Made by a program: the position numbers and the translations under genes. The notes below the pieces were generated by a model. The model saw only the letters and a list, made by a program, of their open reading frames with translations, did no database searches and had not been told where the DNA came from. From an uncultured Micromonospora sp. (GTDB taxonomy: Bacteria; Actinomycetota; Actinomycetes; Mycobacteriales; Micromonosporaceae), in assembly GCA_937951935.1 (NCBI GenBank), contig CALGAM010000047.1, positions 1 to 10,236 of the forward strand: a stretch of DNA of 10,236 nt, given 5' to 3'. Numbering within the stretch: the stretch's first letter is position 1; each line of letters begins with the position of its first letter. Below, in pieces: positions 1-5,716 of this stretch.

Positions 1-1068
1 GTCGCCACCGGGGAGGCCGGCATCGTCGTCGGCACCCACGCCCTGCTGTACGAGGGTGTCGACTTCGCCGACCTCGGTCTGGTGGTGGTCGACGAGCAGC
101 ACCGGTTCGGTGTCGAGCAGCGGGACGCGCTGCGCGCCAAGGCCGGGCAGCCGCCGCACGTGCTGGTGATGACCGCGACGCCGATCCCGCGTACGGTCGC
201 GATGACCGTCTACGGCGACCTGGAGGTCTCCACCCTCTCCCAGCTGCCGCGCGGGCGCTCGCCGATCGCCTCGCACGTGGTGCCGGCGACGGAGAAGCCG
301 GCGTACCTCGACCGGGCCTGGCGTCGGTTGCGCGAGGAGGTTGCCGCCGGCCACCAGGCGTACGTCGTCTGCCCCCGCATCGGCGACCAGGCGGCGACCG
401 CCGAGGAGGTGGGGGGTACGGGTGTCTCCGGGGAGCCGGGCGGGGACGCGAGGCGGCCGCCGCTGGCGGTGACCGAGGTGGCGCCGCTGCTGGCCGACGG
501 GCCGTTGCACGGGCTGCGGATCGGGGTGTTGCACGGCCGGCTGCCGGCCGACGAGAAGGACGCGGTGATGCGGTCGTTCGCCGCCGGGGAGCTCGACGTC
601 CTGGTGGCGACCACGGTGATCGAGGTCGGGGTCGACGTCCCGAACGCCACCATGATGGTCGTGCTCGACGCGGACCGGTTCGGGGTGTCCCAACTGCACC
701 AGCTGCGCGGCCGGGTCGGCCGGGGTTCCGCGCCGGGTCTGTGTCTGCTGGTCACCGAGGCGGTCGAGGGCACACCCGCCCGGGAACGCCTCGACGCGGT
801 CGCCTCCACCACCGACGGGTTCCGGCTCGCCGAACTCGACCTGGAACAGCGGCGGGAGGGTGACGTCCTCGGCGCGGCCCAGTCTGGCCGGCGGTCGCAC
901 CTGCGTCTGTTGTCACTGCTGCGCGACGCCGAGTTGATCCGGGACGCCCGGGCCGAGGCGATCGCGCTGATCGAGGAGGATCCGGAGTTGACCCGGCATC
1001 CGGCGCTGGCCGCCTCGGTGGCCACCCTGGTCGACGCCGATCGGGCCGGATACCTGGAAAAGGGCTGA
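1..1068 (+). CDS. recG: ATP-dependent DNA helicase RecG, C-terminal part (5' end outside window)
   Basis: RecG is a superfamily 2 helicase that remodels stalled replication forks and branched recombination intermediates. The reading frame is open from base 1, so the N-terminal wedge domain and Walker A lie upstream; 355 residues remain. Visible motifs are the DEQH box in DEQHRFG (bases 91-111), the TATPIPRT motif (from base 172), VLHGRL, the VATTVIEVGVDVPNAT segment and the LHQLRGRVGRG motif VI. The extended DEQHRFG form and the C-terminal region after motif VI separate RecG from Mfd and other helicases. A Gly/Pro-rich insertion around bases 400-460 sits between VVCPRIGD and the next helicase strand, probably a surface loop. 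The TGA stop is at 1066-1068. The next gene on this strand, rsmD, is 1.9 kb away, so recG probably ends its own transcript. Confidence 0.96.
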   Translation, partial: VATGEAGIVVGTHALLYEGVDFADLGLVVVDEQHRFGVEQRDALRAKAGQPPHVLVMTATPIPRTVAMTVYGDLEVSTLSQLPRGRSPIASHVVPATEKPAYLDRAWRRLREEVAAGHQAYVVCPRIGDQAATAEEVGGTGVSGEPGGDARRPPLAVTEVAPLLADGPLHGLRIGVLHGRLPADEKDAVMRSFAAGELDVLVATTVIEVGVDVPNATMMVVLDADRFGVSQLHQLRGRVGRGSAPGLCLLVTEAVEGTPARERLDAVASTTDGFRLAELDLEQRREGDVLGAAQSGRRSHLRLLSLLRDAELIRDARAEAIALIEEDPELTRHPALAASVATLVDADRAGYLEKG

Positions 1069-1127
1069 CCGGGGGACCGGCCCATCCATAGATCAGGTTG
1101 TGTCCGCGGGCCGGTGCCACGCCGCGG

Positions 1128-1151
1128 AATGTGTCGGCACTCCGACACATT
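1128..1151. promoter_or_regulatory. Perfect 10-bp inverted repeat with 4-base loop
   Basis: The arms AATGTGTCGG and CCGACACATT are exact reverse complements around the loop CACT, 60 bases after the recG stop. The outer three pairs are A/T, unusual for a terminator in this very GC-rich genome, and no T-run follows on either strand. It could be a U-less actinobacterial terminator for recG or the operator of a dimeric regulator. The sequence shows the symmetry; the function is open. Confidence 0.45.
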
Positions 1152-1241
1152 GGCCGCCATCGTCGTCTGGTCGATTGAGCCACCCGCCCCGGAAGGGCGC
1201 GCGAGTGGGCTGACGCGTGAGTGGTGCGGCGGGGCGGCCGT

Positions 1242-1298
1242 CCGATTTCCGGTTCGGGTGGCCAAATCGGGCGGGTGCGTCCGGTCTCCAAATCGGAG
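1242..1298. repeat. Cluster of CCAAATCGG repeats with an inverted copy
   Basis: CCAAATCGG occurs exactly at 1262-1270 and 1288-1296, a 26-bp period. The core AAATCGG is also present inverted as CCGATTT at 1242-1248. The last copy lies inside a small palindrome, CTCC-AAATC-GGAG (1286-1298). Three copies of a 7-mer within 55 bases is more than chance suggests for an AT-containing word in this GC-rich background. It could be a multi-site operator, but no obvious target promoter is visible. Confidence 0.4.
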
Positions 1299-1501
1299 GC
1301 GGCGCGTAACTGCATCGCCGAAATGGTGTAACCGCTTCGTCGCAATGTGGGCGATGTCACGCCGGAACATCTTCCAGCCCCGGCCGACCGAAGGTCGGGC
1401 GCCCCGGCGCCATGCGTGCCCGGCGAGTCGGTCGTTCGTCACGCCGGTGCGTCCGCCTCCGCCGTTACGACCCGGAAGTCGGTACGCCCCGGAGAAAGAC
1501 C

Positions 1502-1537
1502 GAGGGCGCGCCGACCGTCTCCGGCCGGCGCGCCCTC
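1502..1537 (-). terminator. Strong hairpin terminator of the LPLTG surface protein gene
   Basis: Arms GAGGGCGCGCCG (1502-1513) and CGGCGCGCCCTC (1526-1537) pair perfectly over 12 bp. The 12-base loop can add a further CCG/CGG mini-stem. Read on the minus strand, the hairpin starts 34 bases after the stop codon of the 1572-2549 gene and is followed by a pyrimidine-rich TCTTTCTCC stretch, as in a Rho-independent terminator. Confidence 0.8.
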
Positions 1538-1571
1538 AGGCGCGTGGTTCAGGTGTCGCGGCTGCTGCCGA

Positions 1572-2549
1572 TCAGGCGGTGAAGGTCACCCGGCGGCGGC
1601 GCGCCACGATGTACAGCACGACACCGGCGGCGACCAGCAGCACGGCGCCGGCCGCGATGCCACCGACGGCGGCACCGGTCAGCGGCAGGTCACCACCGCC
1701 ACCACCCGAGGTGCAGTCCTCGGGCTTCTCGTACGTGAACGGCTCGCCCTTCTCGTCACCGATGCTCGGGGTGATGACCAGGCCCTCGGCGGCCGGGAAC
1801 GACACGCTGCCGGTCTTGCCCGACTCCACGGTCAGGGTCTTCGGCTCGCCCTGGTTCGGGGTGAAGGTGATGCTGATGGTCTCGTCGGTCGGGTTCTCCA
1901 GCGTGAAGGTCACCTGGTCGCAGGTGGACTCGCTGGTCAGCACGGGCTCGACCGGCTCCGGCGTCACCGACGGGGTCGGCTCCGGGGTCTGGGTCGCCGG
2001 CGGCTCGGTGGTCGGCGGCGTGGTCGGAGGCTCGGTCGTCGGCGGCGTGGTCGGCGGCTCGGTGGGCGGGGTCGTCGGAGGCGTGGTCGGCGGGGTCGTC
2101 GGAGGCGTGGTCGGCGGAGGCGTGGGCTTCGCGCACTTCCCCTTGTCCTTCGCCTTGACGGTGCGCTCCTCGGTGATGGTCCGCTTCTGGCGCTTCCACT
2201 GCGCCTTGACCGTGAGGCTGGTGTTGAGCCTGCCGGGGCCGCTGGCGGTGCGGGTCTCGGTGCCGGTGAGCGGGCCGTCGCCCTTCTTCGGGAGGATGGC
2301 GTCGACCTTGATGTCGCCGACATCCTTCGGCTGCACCTTGAGGATGGTGCCGGTGATGTCCGTTTCGCTGTTGTAGACCGTCCAGCTGAACTCGTAGGTC
2401 TTGGTCCCCTCGACCTTGCAGTAGGTGCCGTAGATCTCGGGGTGGTGGGCGTACGCCGGGGCGCCGAGGGTCACCGCTCCGGCGGCGCCGATCAACACGC
2501 CAGCGGTGACGGCGAGGGCGCGCCGCATCGGGGACTTTGGACGGATCAC
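1572..2549 (-). CDS. Sortase-anchored (LPLTG) surface protein with Pro/Thr-rich stalk
   Basis: This 325-residue secreted protein is probably linked to the cell wall by a sortase. It has an N-terminal signal peptide (residues 1-34, MRRALAV core, hydrophobic run, cleavage after PAYA). A first extracellular domain (35-140) contains Cys44 and Cys139, possibly a disulfide. The stalk of TPPTTPPTT-type repeats spans about 142-205. A second beta-rich domain (206-280) contains Cys210 and Cys279, and a Gly linker precedes LPLTG (288-292), a membrane segment (about 293-316) and the RRRR tail. I chose GTG at 2549 because AGGAG lies 5 bases upstream; longer starts would bury the signal peptide, and ATG at 2528 lacks a well-placed ribosome site. 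The terminator at 1502-1537 suggests a single-gene transcript. I do not recognise a characterised family; its ligand or partner is unknown, and no sortase gene is in the window. Confidence 0.88.
   Translation of the reverse strand: MIRPKSPMRRALAVTAGVLIGAAGAVTLGAPAYAHHPEIYGTYCKVEGTKTYEFSWTVYNSETDITGTILKVQPKDVGDIKVDAILPKKGDGPLTGTETRTASGPGRLNTSLTVKAQWKRQKRTITEERTVKAKDKGKCAKPTPPPTTPPTTPPTTPPTTPPTEPPTTPPTTEPPTTPPTTEPPATQTPEPTPSVTPEPVEPVLTSESTCDQVTFTLENPTDETISITFTPNQGEPKTLTVESGKTGSVSFPAAEGLVITPSIGDEKGEPFTYEKPEDCTSGGGGGDLPLTGAAVGGIAAGAVLLVAAGVVLYIVARRRRVTFTA
1938..2126 (-). repeat. Degenerate tandem repeat encoding the Pro/Thr stalk
   Basis: Imperfect repeats of 9-15 bases encode runs of PPTT and PPTTEPPTT, ending in a more varied TPEPTP segment. 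The unit order is irregular, as expected for a tract that expands and contracts. It creates long spurious open frames on the other strand. Such stalks hold the outer domain away from the membrane and are often O-glycosylated in actinobacteria (inference). Confidence 0.75.
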
Positions 2550-2717
2550 GCGTGCTCCTGAGGGATAGGGCGTCACGGTAAGACGTGGAACCGGCGGAAT
2601 GGGGGGCGTCGTAATGGCGCTCGACCCTGCGAATATCCGCCTTCCGACGTCTCCTGCCGGCAAACCACAGCCGGCACAGCGCCAGACCTTATCGATTGCG
2701 CTGCCGCGAAAACACCC

Positions 2718-2747
2718 TTGACGGCCTCCTAACGATGATGTTGTGAA
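2718..2747 (+). promoter_or_regulatory. Candidate promoter for rsmD-coaD
   Basis: TTGACG (2718-2723) resembles a housekeeping -35 box. An 18-base spacer leads to TGTGAA (2742-2747), which matches only three of six -10 positions. If used, it would give a leader of over 200 bases that includes the hairpin at 2835-2865 and the tandem repeat at 2913-2954. Confidence 0.3.
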
Positions 2748-2834
2748 TCTGAGATGATTGATGGACGTTGTGTGACTGTGTTATCTCCCTCTGTGTGCCT
2801 GGCGTGTCTCTTTGTCTGGCCTGTGGCACCCAAT

Positions 2835-2865
2835 CGGTCGGCCTTTCGCCTCGCTCGGCCGACCG
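2835..2865 (+). repeat. 9-bp inverted repeat in the rsmD leader region
   Basis: CGGTCGGCC (2835-2843) and GGCCGACCG (2857-2865) are exact reverse complements with a 13-base loop. There is no T-run after it on the plus strand, so an RNA leader hairpin or a protein site is as likely as a terminator. Confidence 0.4.
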
Positions 2866-2912
2866 GCCCGACTGTCGGGGTGGTGCGGCACCGCCGGGAG
2901 GATGATCACGGC

Positions 2913-2954
2913 TGTCGCGTAGCGTCGAGGGAGTGTCGCATGGCGTCGAAGGAA
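2913..2954 (+). repeat. Tandem 21-bp duplication just upstream of rsmD
   Basis: Two 21-bp units, 2913-2933 and 2934-2954, are directly adjacent and agree at 17 of 21 positions; all four differences are A/G transitions. The second unit ends 19 bases before the rsmD start and runs into its GGAAGG ribosome-site region. It looks like an old local duplication. Confidence 0.5.
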
Positions 2955-2973
2955 TGCGGAAGGCGGCAACAGG

Positions 2974-3555
2974 ATGACCCGGATCGTCGCCGGGGTGCTC
3001 GGTGGGCGGCGGCTCCTCGCGCCACCCGGCTCGCGGACCCGGCCGACCAGTGACCGGGTCCGGGAGGCCCTGTTCAGCACGATCGGGTCGTTCCTCGACC
3101 TCGACGGTGCCCGCTTCGTCGACCTGTACGCCGGTACCGGTGCCGTCGGGCTGGAGGCGCTGTCCCGGGGTGCCGCCGAGGTGCTGCTGGTCGAGTCCGA
3201 CCCCCGTGCCGCCCGGGTGATCCGGGAGAACCTCGCCCTGGCGCGGCCGTCGGCGGCGAACGGCCTCACCGGCACCGCCCGGCTGGTGACCGCCCCGGTC
3301 GCCCAGGTGCTCGCCACCGCGCCCGACGGTGGCCCGTACGACGTGGTCTTCGCCGACCCGCCGTACGCCGTGTCGGACGCGGAACTCGTCGCGGTGCAGG
3401 AGGCGTTGCTCGGCAACGGCTGGCTGGCCGAGGATGCCCTGGTGGTGCTGGAACGGTCGAGCCGCACGCCCCCGGTGTCGTGGGTGCCGGGGCTCACCGA
3501 GCGACGAACCCGCCGTTACGGCGAGACCACTCTCTGGTACGGTCGCCGATCATGA
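2974..3555 (+). CDS. rsmD: 16S rRNA (guanine(966)-N2)-methyltransferase RsmD
   Basis: RsmD uses S-adenosylmethionine to methylate G966 (E. coli numbering) of 16S rRNA in the assembled 30S subunit. The 193-residue protein has the typical length. It starts with the family's MTRIVAGxxGGRRL N-terminus, followed by RPTSDRVREALF (residues 23-34). The SAM-binding motif is DLYAGTGAVGLEALSRGA (50-67), the acidic strand-2 residues lie in LLVESDPRA, and the catalytic DPPY is at 128-131. ATG 2974 is supported by this N-terminus and by GGAAGG about 10 bases upstream. The stop overlaps the coaD start by ATGA, so the two genes are very likely translationally coupled; rsmD-coaD is a widely conserved bacterial pair. 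Confidence 0.96.
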   Translation: MTRIVAGVLGGRRLLAPPGSRTRPTSDRVREALFSTIGSFLDLDGARFVDLYAGTGAVGLEALSRGAAEVLLVESDPRAARVIRENLALARPSAANGLTGTARLVTAPVAQVLATAPDGGPYDVVFADPPYAVSDAELVAVQEALLGNGWLAEDALVVLERSSRTPPVSWVPGLTERRTRRYGETTLWYGRRS

Positions 3556-4034
3556 GACGCGCGGTCTGTCCCGGCTCGTTCGATCCGGTCACCAACGGAC
3601 ATCTCGACATCATCGGTCGCGCCAGTCGGCTCTTCGACGAGGTGATCGTCGGGGTGCTGATCAACGAGTCCAAGCGTGGCCTGTTCACCATCGAGGAGCG
3701 GCTCGACATGCTCCGCGAGGTGATCACCTCCTACGGCAACGTCCGGGTCGCCGCGTTCCAGGGCCTGCTGGTGGACTTCTGCCGGGCCCAGCAGGCCAGG
3801 GTGGTGGTCCGAGGACTGCGCGCGGTCAGCGACTTCGAGTACGAGCTGCAGATGGCCCAGATGAACATCGGGCTCGCCGGGGTGGAGACCCTCTTCATGC
3901 CGACCAGCCCGGAGTACTCGTTCCTCTCGTCCAGCCTGATCAAGGACGTGGCGAAGTGGGGTGGCGACGTCTCGCCGCACGTGCCGGACGTGGTCCGGCA
4001 GCGGCTGCGGGAACGGCTGCGTCCCGGCACCTGA
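3552..4034 (+). CDS. coaD: Phosphopantetheine adenylyltransferase
   Basis: CoaD transfers AMP from ATP to 4'-phosphopantetheine, giving dephospho-CoA, the penultimate step of coenzyme A synthesis. The 160-residue length is standard. The nucleotidyltransferase signature PGSFDPVTNGHLDII spans residues 7-21, with the TxGH-type motif at T14-H17. RGLR (87-90) and the EYSFLSSSLIKDVA segment (121-134), which carries the second nucleotide-binding motif, are intact. The ATG at 3552 overlaps the rsmD TGA (ATGA), and no good Shine-Dalgarno sequence precedes it, consistent with translation by reinitiation after rsmD. It is followed by 297 bases before the next gene. Confidence 0.97.
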   Translation: MRRAVCPGSFDPVTNGHLDIIGRASRLFDEVIVGVLINESKRGLFTIEERLDMLREVITSYGNVRVAAFQGLLVDFCRAQQARVVVRGLRAVSDFEYELQMAQMNIGLAGVETLFMPTSPEYSFLSSSLIKDVAKWGGDVSPHVPDVVRQRLRERLRPGT

Positions 4035-4331
4035 GCCTCGACACCGGAGGGCGCCGTACCCGGTCGGTGACCCGCCGTCGCGCGCGACGCGCGTCGTCCC
4101 GCGGTCCGCGCCGGACGGTACCGGCCCCGGCCGTGGGGGAGGCGACCGTCGGGAAGGCGGGTCGAGGTTGTTTCGGAGGCGGGCCGTGACCAGCGGCGTC
4201 GGGCGTGCGACGCGCCGGCCCCGGGCCGGTCGGACCTCGGCGGGAGGCCGCACCGCATCATGGTGGGCAACAACCCGGTCCGACGCCTCATCATGTAGGT
4301 CGACCGAAGCAACGACGGGAGTGAGGTACCG
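4035..4331. other. Intergenic region between coaD and the SepIVA-like gene
   Basis: No gene is evident in these 297 bases. Overlapping self-complementary stretches, CGTCGCGCGCGACG (4076-4089) and CGACGCGCGTCG (4085-4096), lie 41 bases after the coaD stop and may form its terminator, though they leave little room for a loop. CATCATG occurs at 4256-4262 and again at 4289-4295, 33 bp apart, about three helical turns. The downstream gene needs a promoter here, but I cannot place a convincing -35/-10 pair. Confidence 0.45.
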
Positions 4332-4829
4332 GTGGACCCGCTCGATCGCATAGACGAGATCATCGGCATGGTGGAGGCGGCACGTTCCGTCCCGATGTCC
4401 CGCAACAATGCCGTGATCGACCGCGCCGAGCTGATCGCCGCCCTGGAGGAACTGCGTGCCGAGCTGCCTGTCGAACTGCGCCGGGCCGCGGCACTGCTGG
4501 AGGAACGTGACAAGATCGTCGAGGCCGGCAAGCGCGAGGCGGAACGGATCATCAGCGAGGGCGAGGCGGAACACGCCCGGCTCGTCTCGGTCAACGAGAT
4601 CACGGTCTCCGCCGAGCACGAGGGCGCCCGGATCATCGCGGAGGCCCGGGCCGAGGCCCAGCGGCTCCGCGAGGAGGTCGACGACTACGTCGACACGGCA
4701 CTGGCCAACTTCGAACAGTTCCTGACCAGGGCGCTCGCCTCCATCGAGCGCGGCCGGGACAAGATGCACGCCCTGCGGGAGATCGGCTCGTTCGCGGCGG
4801 AGGAGAACGAGCGGCCCCTGCCGTTCTGA
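4332..4829 (+). CDS. sepIVA: SepIVA/DivIVA-family coiled-coil cell division protein
   Basis: I read this 165-residue, mostly helical protein as a homologue of mycobacterial SepIVA, a DivIVA-type factor needed for septum and cell-wall growth. The matches, recalled from memory, are the N-terminal VEAARSVPM block (residues 14-22), the LPVELRRAAALLEERDKIV region (45-63) and the C-terminal YVDTALANFEQFLTRALASI..GRDKM stretch (119-145). Between them runs an Ala/Glu/Arg-rich coiled coil (about 64-118) with repeated AExER and EAR patterns. Mycobacterial SepIVA is about 245 residues, so the coil here is much shorter. There is no signal peptide or membrane segment. GTG at 4332 has GAGG 5 bases upstream. 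Its place between coaD and DUF177/rnc/mutM matches the mycobacterial neighbourhood. A database label such as ATP synthase subunit B-like would reflect only the coil. Confidence 0.75.
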   Translation: MDPLDRIDEIIGMVEAARSVPMSRNNAVIDRAELIAALEELRAELPVELRRAAALLEERDKIVEAGKREAERIISEGEAEHARLVSVNEITVSAEHEGARIIAEARAEAQRLREEVDDYVDTALANFEQFLTRALASIERGRDKMHALREIGSFAAEENERPLPF

Positions 4830-4893
4830 CCCGGTCTGTCCGGCTCGCCGCGGGGCCGACACGCCGGTCCGGGGCGCCGGGGCGGCGACCCGG

Positions 4894-4924
4894 TTCGACG
4901 CTGCGCCCGCTGCTCGGGTAACGT
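4894..4924 (+). promoter_or_regulatory. Candidate promoter for the DUF177-rpmF-plsX-rnc-mutM run
   Basis: TTCGAC (4894-4899) and TAACGT (4919-4924) could be -35 and -10 boxes, though the 19-base spacer is long. Transcription from here would begin near 4931, giving a leader of under 30 bases to the ATG at 4959. The placement is sensible but the match is only fair. Confidence 0.3.
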
Positions 4925-4958
4925 GATTCGGCGGTCTCGCACAGGCCGGAGTCTGACT

Positions 4959-5522
4959 ATGCCCAAGCATCCGCCGACCAACCTGGATCCCAGGTCGCCG
5001 CTGGTCCTCGACACGACGGACCTGCCGCGCCGACCTGGCAACCTGCGTACGGTCGAACGGACGGTGCCGGCACCGGCGGACCTCGGCCTGGAGTTGATCG
5101 GTGTGCCGGAGGGCGCCGACCTGAGCCTCGACCTGAGGCTTGAGTCGGTGTCCGAGGGTGTCCTGGTCTCCGGGACCGTCACCGGCCCCGTCGAGGGGGA
5201 GTGCGGTCGCTGCCTGCGCCCGATCACCGACTCGCTGGTCGTCACCATCCAGGAGCTGTACGCCTACGAGGACAGCACCACGGACCAGACCGCCGACGAG
5301 TTCGAGGTGGGCCGGATGCAGGGCGACCTGATCGACCTGGAACCGGCGCTCCGGGACGCGGTGGTGCTCGCGCTGCCGAACAACCCGGTGTGCCGCCGGG
5401 ACTGCCCGGGACTGTGCCCCGAGTGCGGGGTGCACCGGGACGAGCTGCCGGCCGACCACAGCCACCAGCAGCTCGACCCCCGCTGGGCAGGCCTGTCGCA
5501 ACTGATCCGTCAAGAGGAGTAG
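4959..5522 (+). CDS. DUF177 / YceD-family protein with Zn-ribbon-like cysteines
   Basis: DUF177 proteins (YceD in E. coli) are almost always encoded next to rpmF, and plant relatives act in 23S rRNA accumulation; the biochemical role is not settled. This 187-residue copy shows the family core GVLVSGTVTGPVEGECGRC (residues 67-85), with C82xxC85. It also has the actinobacterial/plant C-terminal cluster C145xxxC149xxxC153xxC156 (LCPECG), probably binding zinc. An acidic helix-rich stretch (105-135) containing DLIDLEPALRDAVVLALP is also typical. I chose ATG 4959 because GGAG stands 8 bases upstream; an in-frame GTG at 4923 adds 12 unconserved basic residues and has no clear ribosome site. The stop is 8 bases before rpmF, so the two are co-transcribed. 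Confidence 0.9.
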   Translation: MPKHPPTNLDPRSPLVLDTTDLPRRPGNLRTVERTVPAPADLGLELIGVPEGADLSLDLRLESVSEGVLVSGTVTGPVEGECGRCLRPITDSLVVTIQELYAYEDSTTDQTADEFEVGRMQGDLIDLEPALRDAVVLALPNNPVCRRDCPGLCPECGVHRDELPADHSHQQLDPRWAGLSQLIRQEE

Positions 5523-5530
5523 GAAGAACC

Positions 5531-5704
5531 GTGGCCGTCCCCAAGCGCAAGATGTCGCGCAGCAACACCCGGTCCCGCCGGGCGCAGTGGAAGACCACGG
5601 CGGTCCCGACCGTGGCCTGCCCGCAGTGCAAGTCGCCCAAGCTGCCGCACGCGGCCTGCACCGTCTGCGGTACCTACAACGGCCGCCAGGTCATCGAGGT
5701 CTGA
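5531..5704 (+). CDS. rpmF: 50S ribosomal protein L32, zinc-binding form
   Basis: L32 is a small structural protein of the large ribosomal subunit. The 57-residue sequence starts MAVPKRKMSRSNTRSRRAQW, the standard L32 N-terminus. It retains the zinc ribbon C30xxC33 ... C43xxC46 (CPQC, CTVC), so this is the cysteine-containing (C+) paralogue type rather than the zinc-free one used under zinc limitation in some actinobacteria. The start is GTG at 5531, with AGGA overlapping the DUF177 stop region 6 bases upstream. The plsX frame can begin 12 bases after its stop. The order DUF177-rpmF-plsX is a classic bacterial arrangement. Confidence 0.97.
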   Translation: MAVPKRKMSRSNTRSRRAQWKTTAVPTVACPQCKSPKLPHAACTVCGTYNGRQVIEV

Positions 5705-5716
5705 TCCGGAACGCGT

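Larger units (their letters stand above)
1069..1571. other. Gene-free interval between recG and the minus-strand surface protein gene
   Basis: I see no convincing gene in these 503 bases: the open frames crossing it run into the shadow of the Pro/Thr repeat gene and have no family resemblance. It holds a perfect hairpin/palindrome (1128-1151), a cluster of CCAAATCGG repeats (1242-1298) and, at its right end, the terminator of the minus-strand gene (1502-1537). The amount of symmetric sequence suggests regulatory or termination functions rather than coding. Confidence 0.6.
2550..2973. other. Divergent intergenic region between the surface protein gene and rsmD
   Basis: This 424-bp region must hold the promoters of both flanking genes. 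On the plus strand TTGACG at 2718-2723 is a good -35 match; the best -10 is TGTGAA 18 bases later, which is weak. Bases about 2690-2830 are noticeably lower in GC than the surroundings and rich in TGTG and pyrimidine runs. A 9-bp inverted repeat lies at 2835-2865 and a 21-bp tandem duplication at 2913-2954. An open frame from 2754 crosses the region but has no recognisable content and overlaps rsmD, so I do not call it. Confidence 0.5.

Noticed and set aside
210..1442. A 410-codon minus-strand frame opposite recG
   Set aside because: It is antisense to intact RecG helicase motifs, and its Ser/Arg/Pro-rich content is typical of shadows.
1114..2376. A plus-strand frame with long Gly/Val repeats opposite the LPLTG gene
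   Set aside because: The repeats are the complement of the Pro/Thr stalk codons; the minus-strand reading has a signal peptide, LPLTG signal, ribosome site and terminator.
2754..3053. A 99-codon frame upstream of and overlapping rsmD
   Set aside because: No ribosome site, no recognisable content, unusual composition, and it overlaps the conserved rsmD N-terminus in another frame.
4923..4958. Upstream GTG start for the DUF177 gene
   Set aside because: It adds 12 unconserved residues, lacks a clear ribosome site and would place the start at the candidate -10 box; ATG 4959 has GGAG at good distance.
3516..5513. A 665-codon open frame on the minus strand opposite coaD, the SepIVA-like gene and DUF177
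   Set aside because: It is antisense to three well-supported genes, has no family resemblance and uses codons expected from a frame shadow in very GC-rich DNA.
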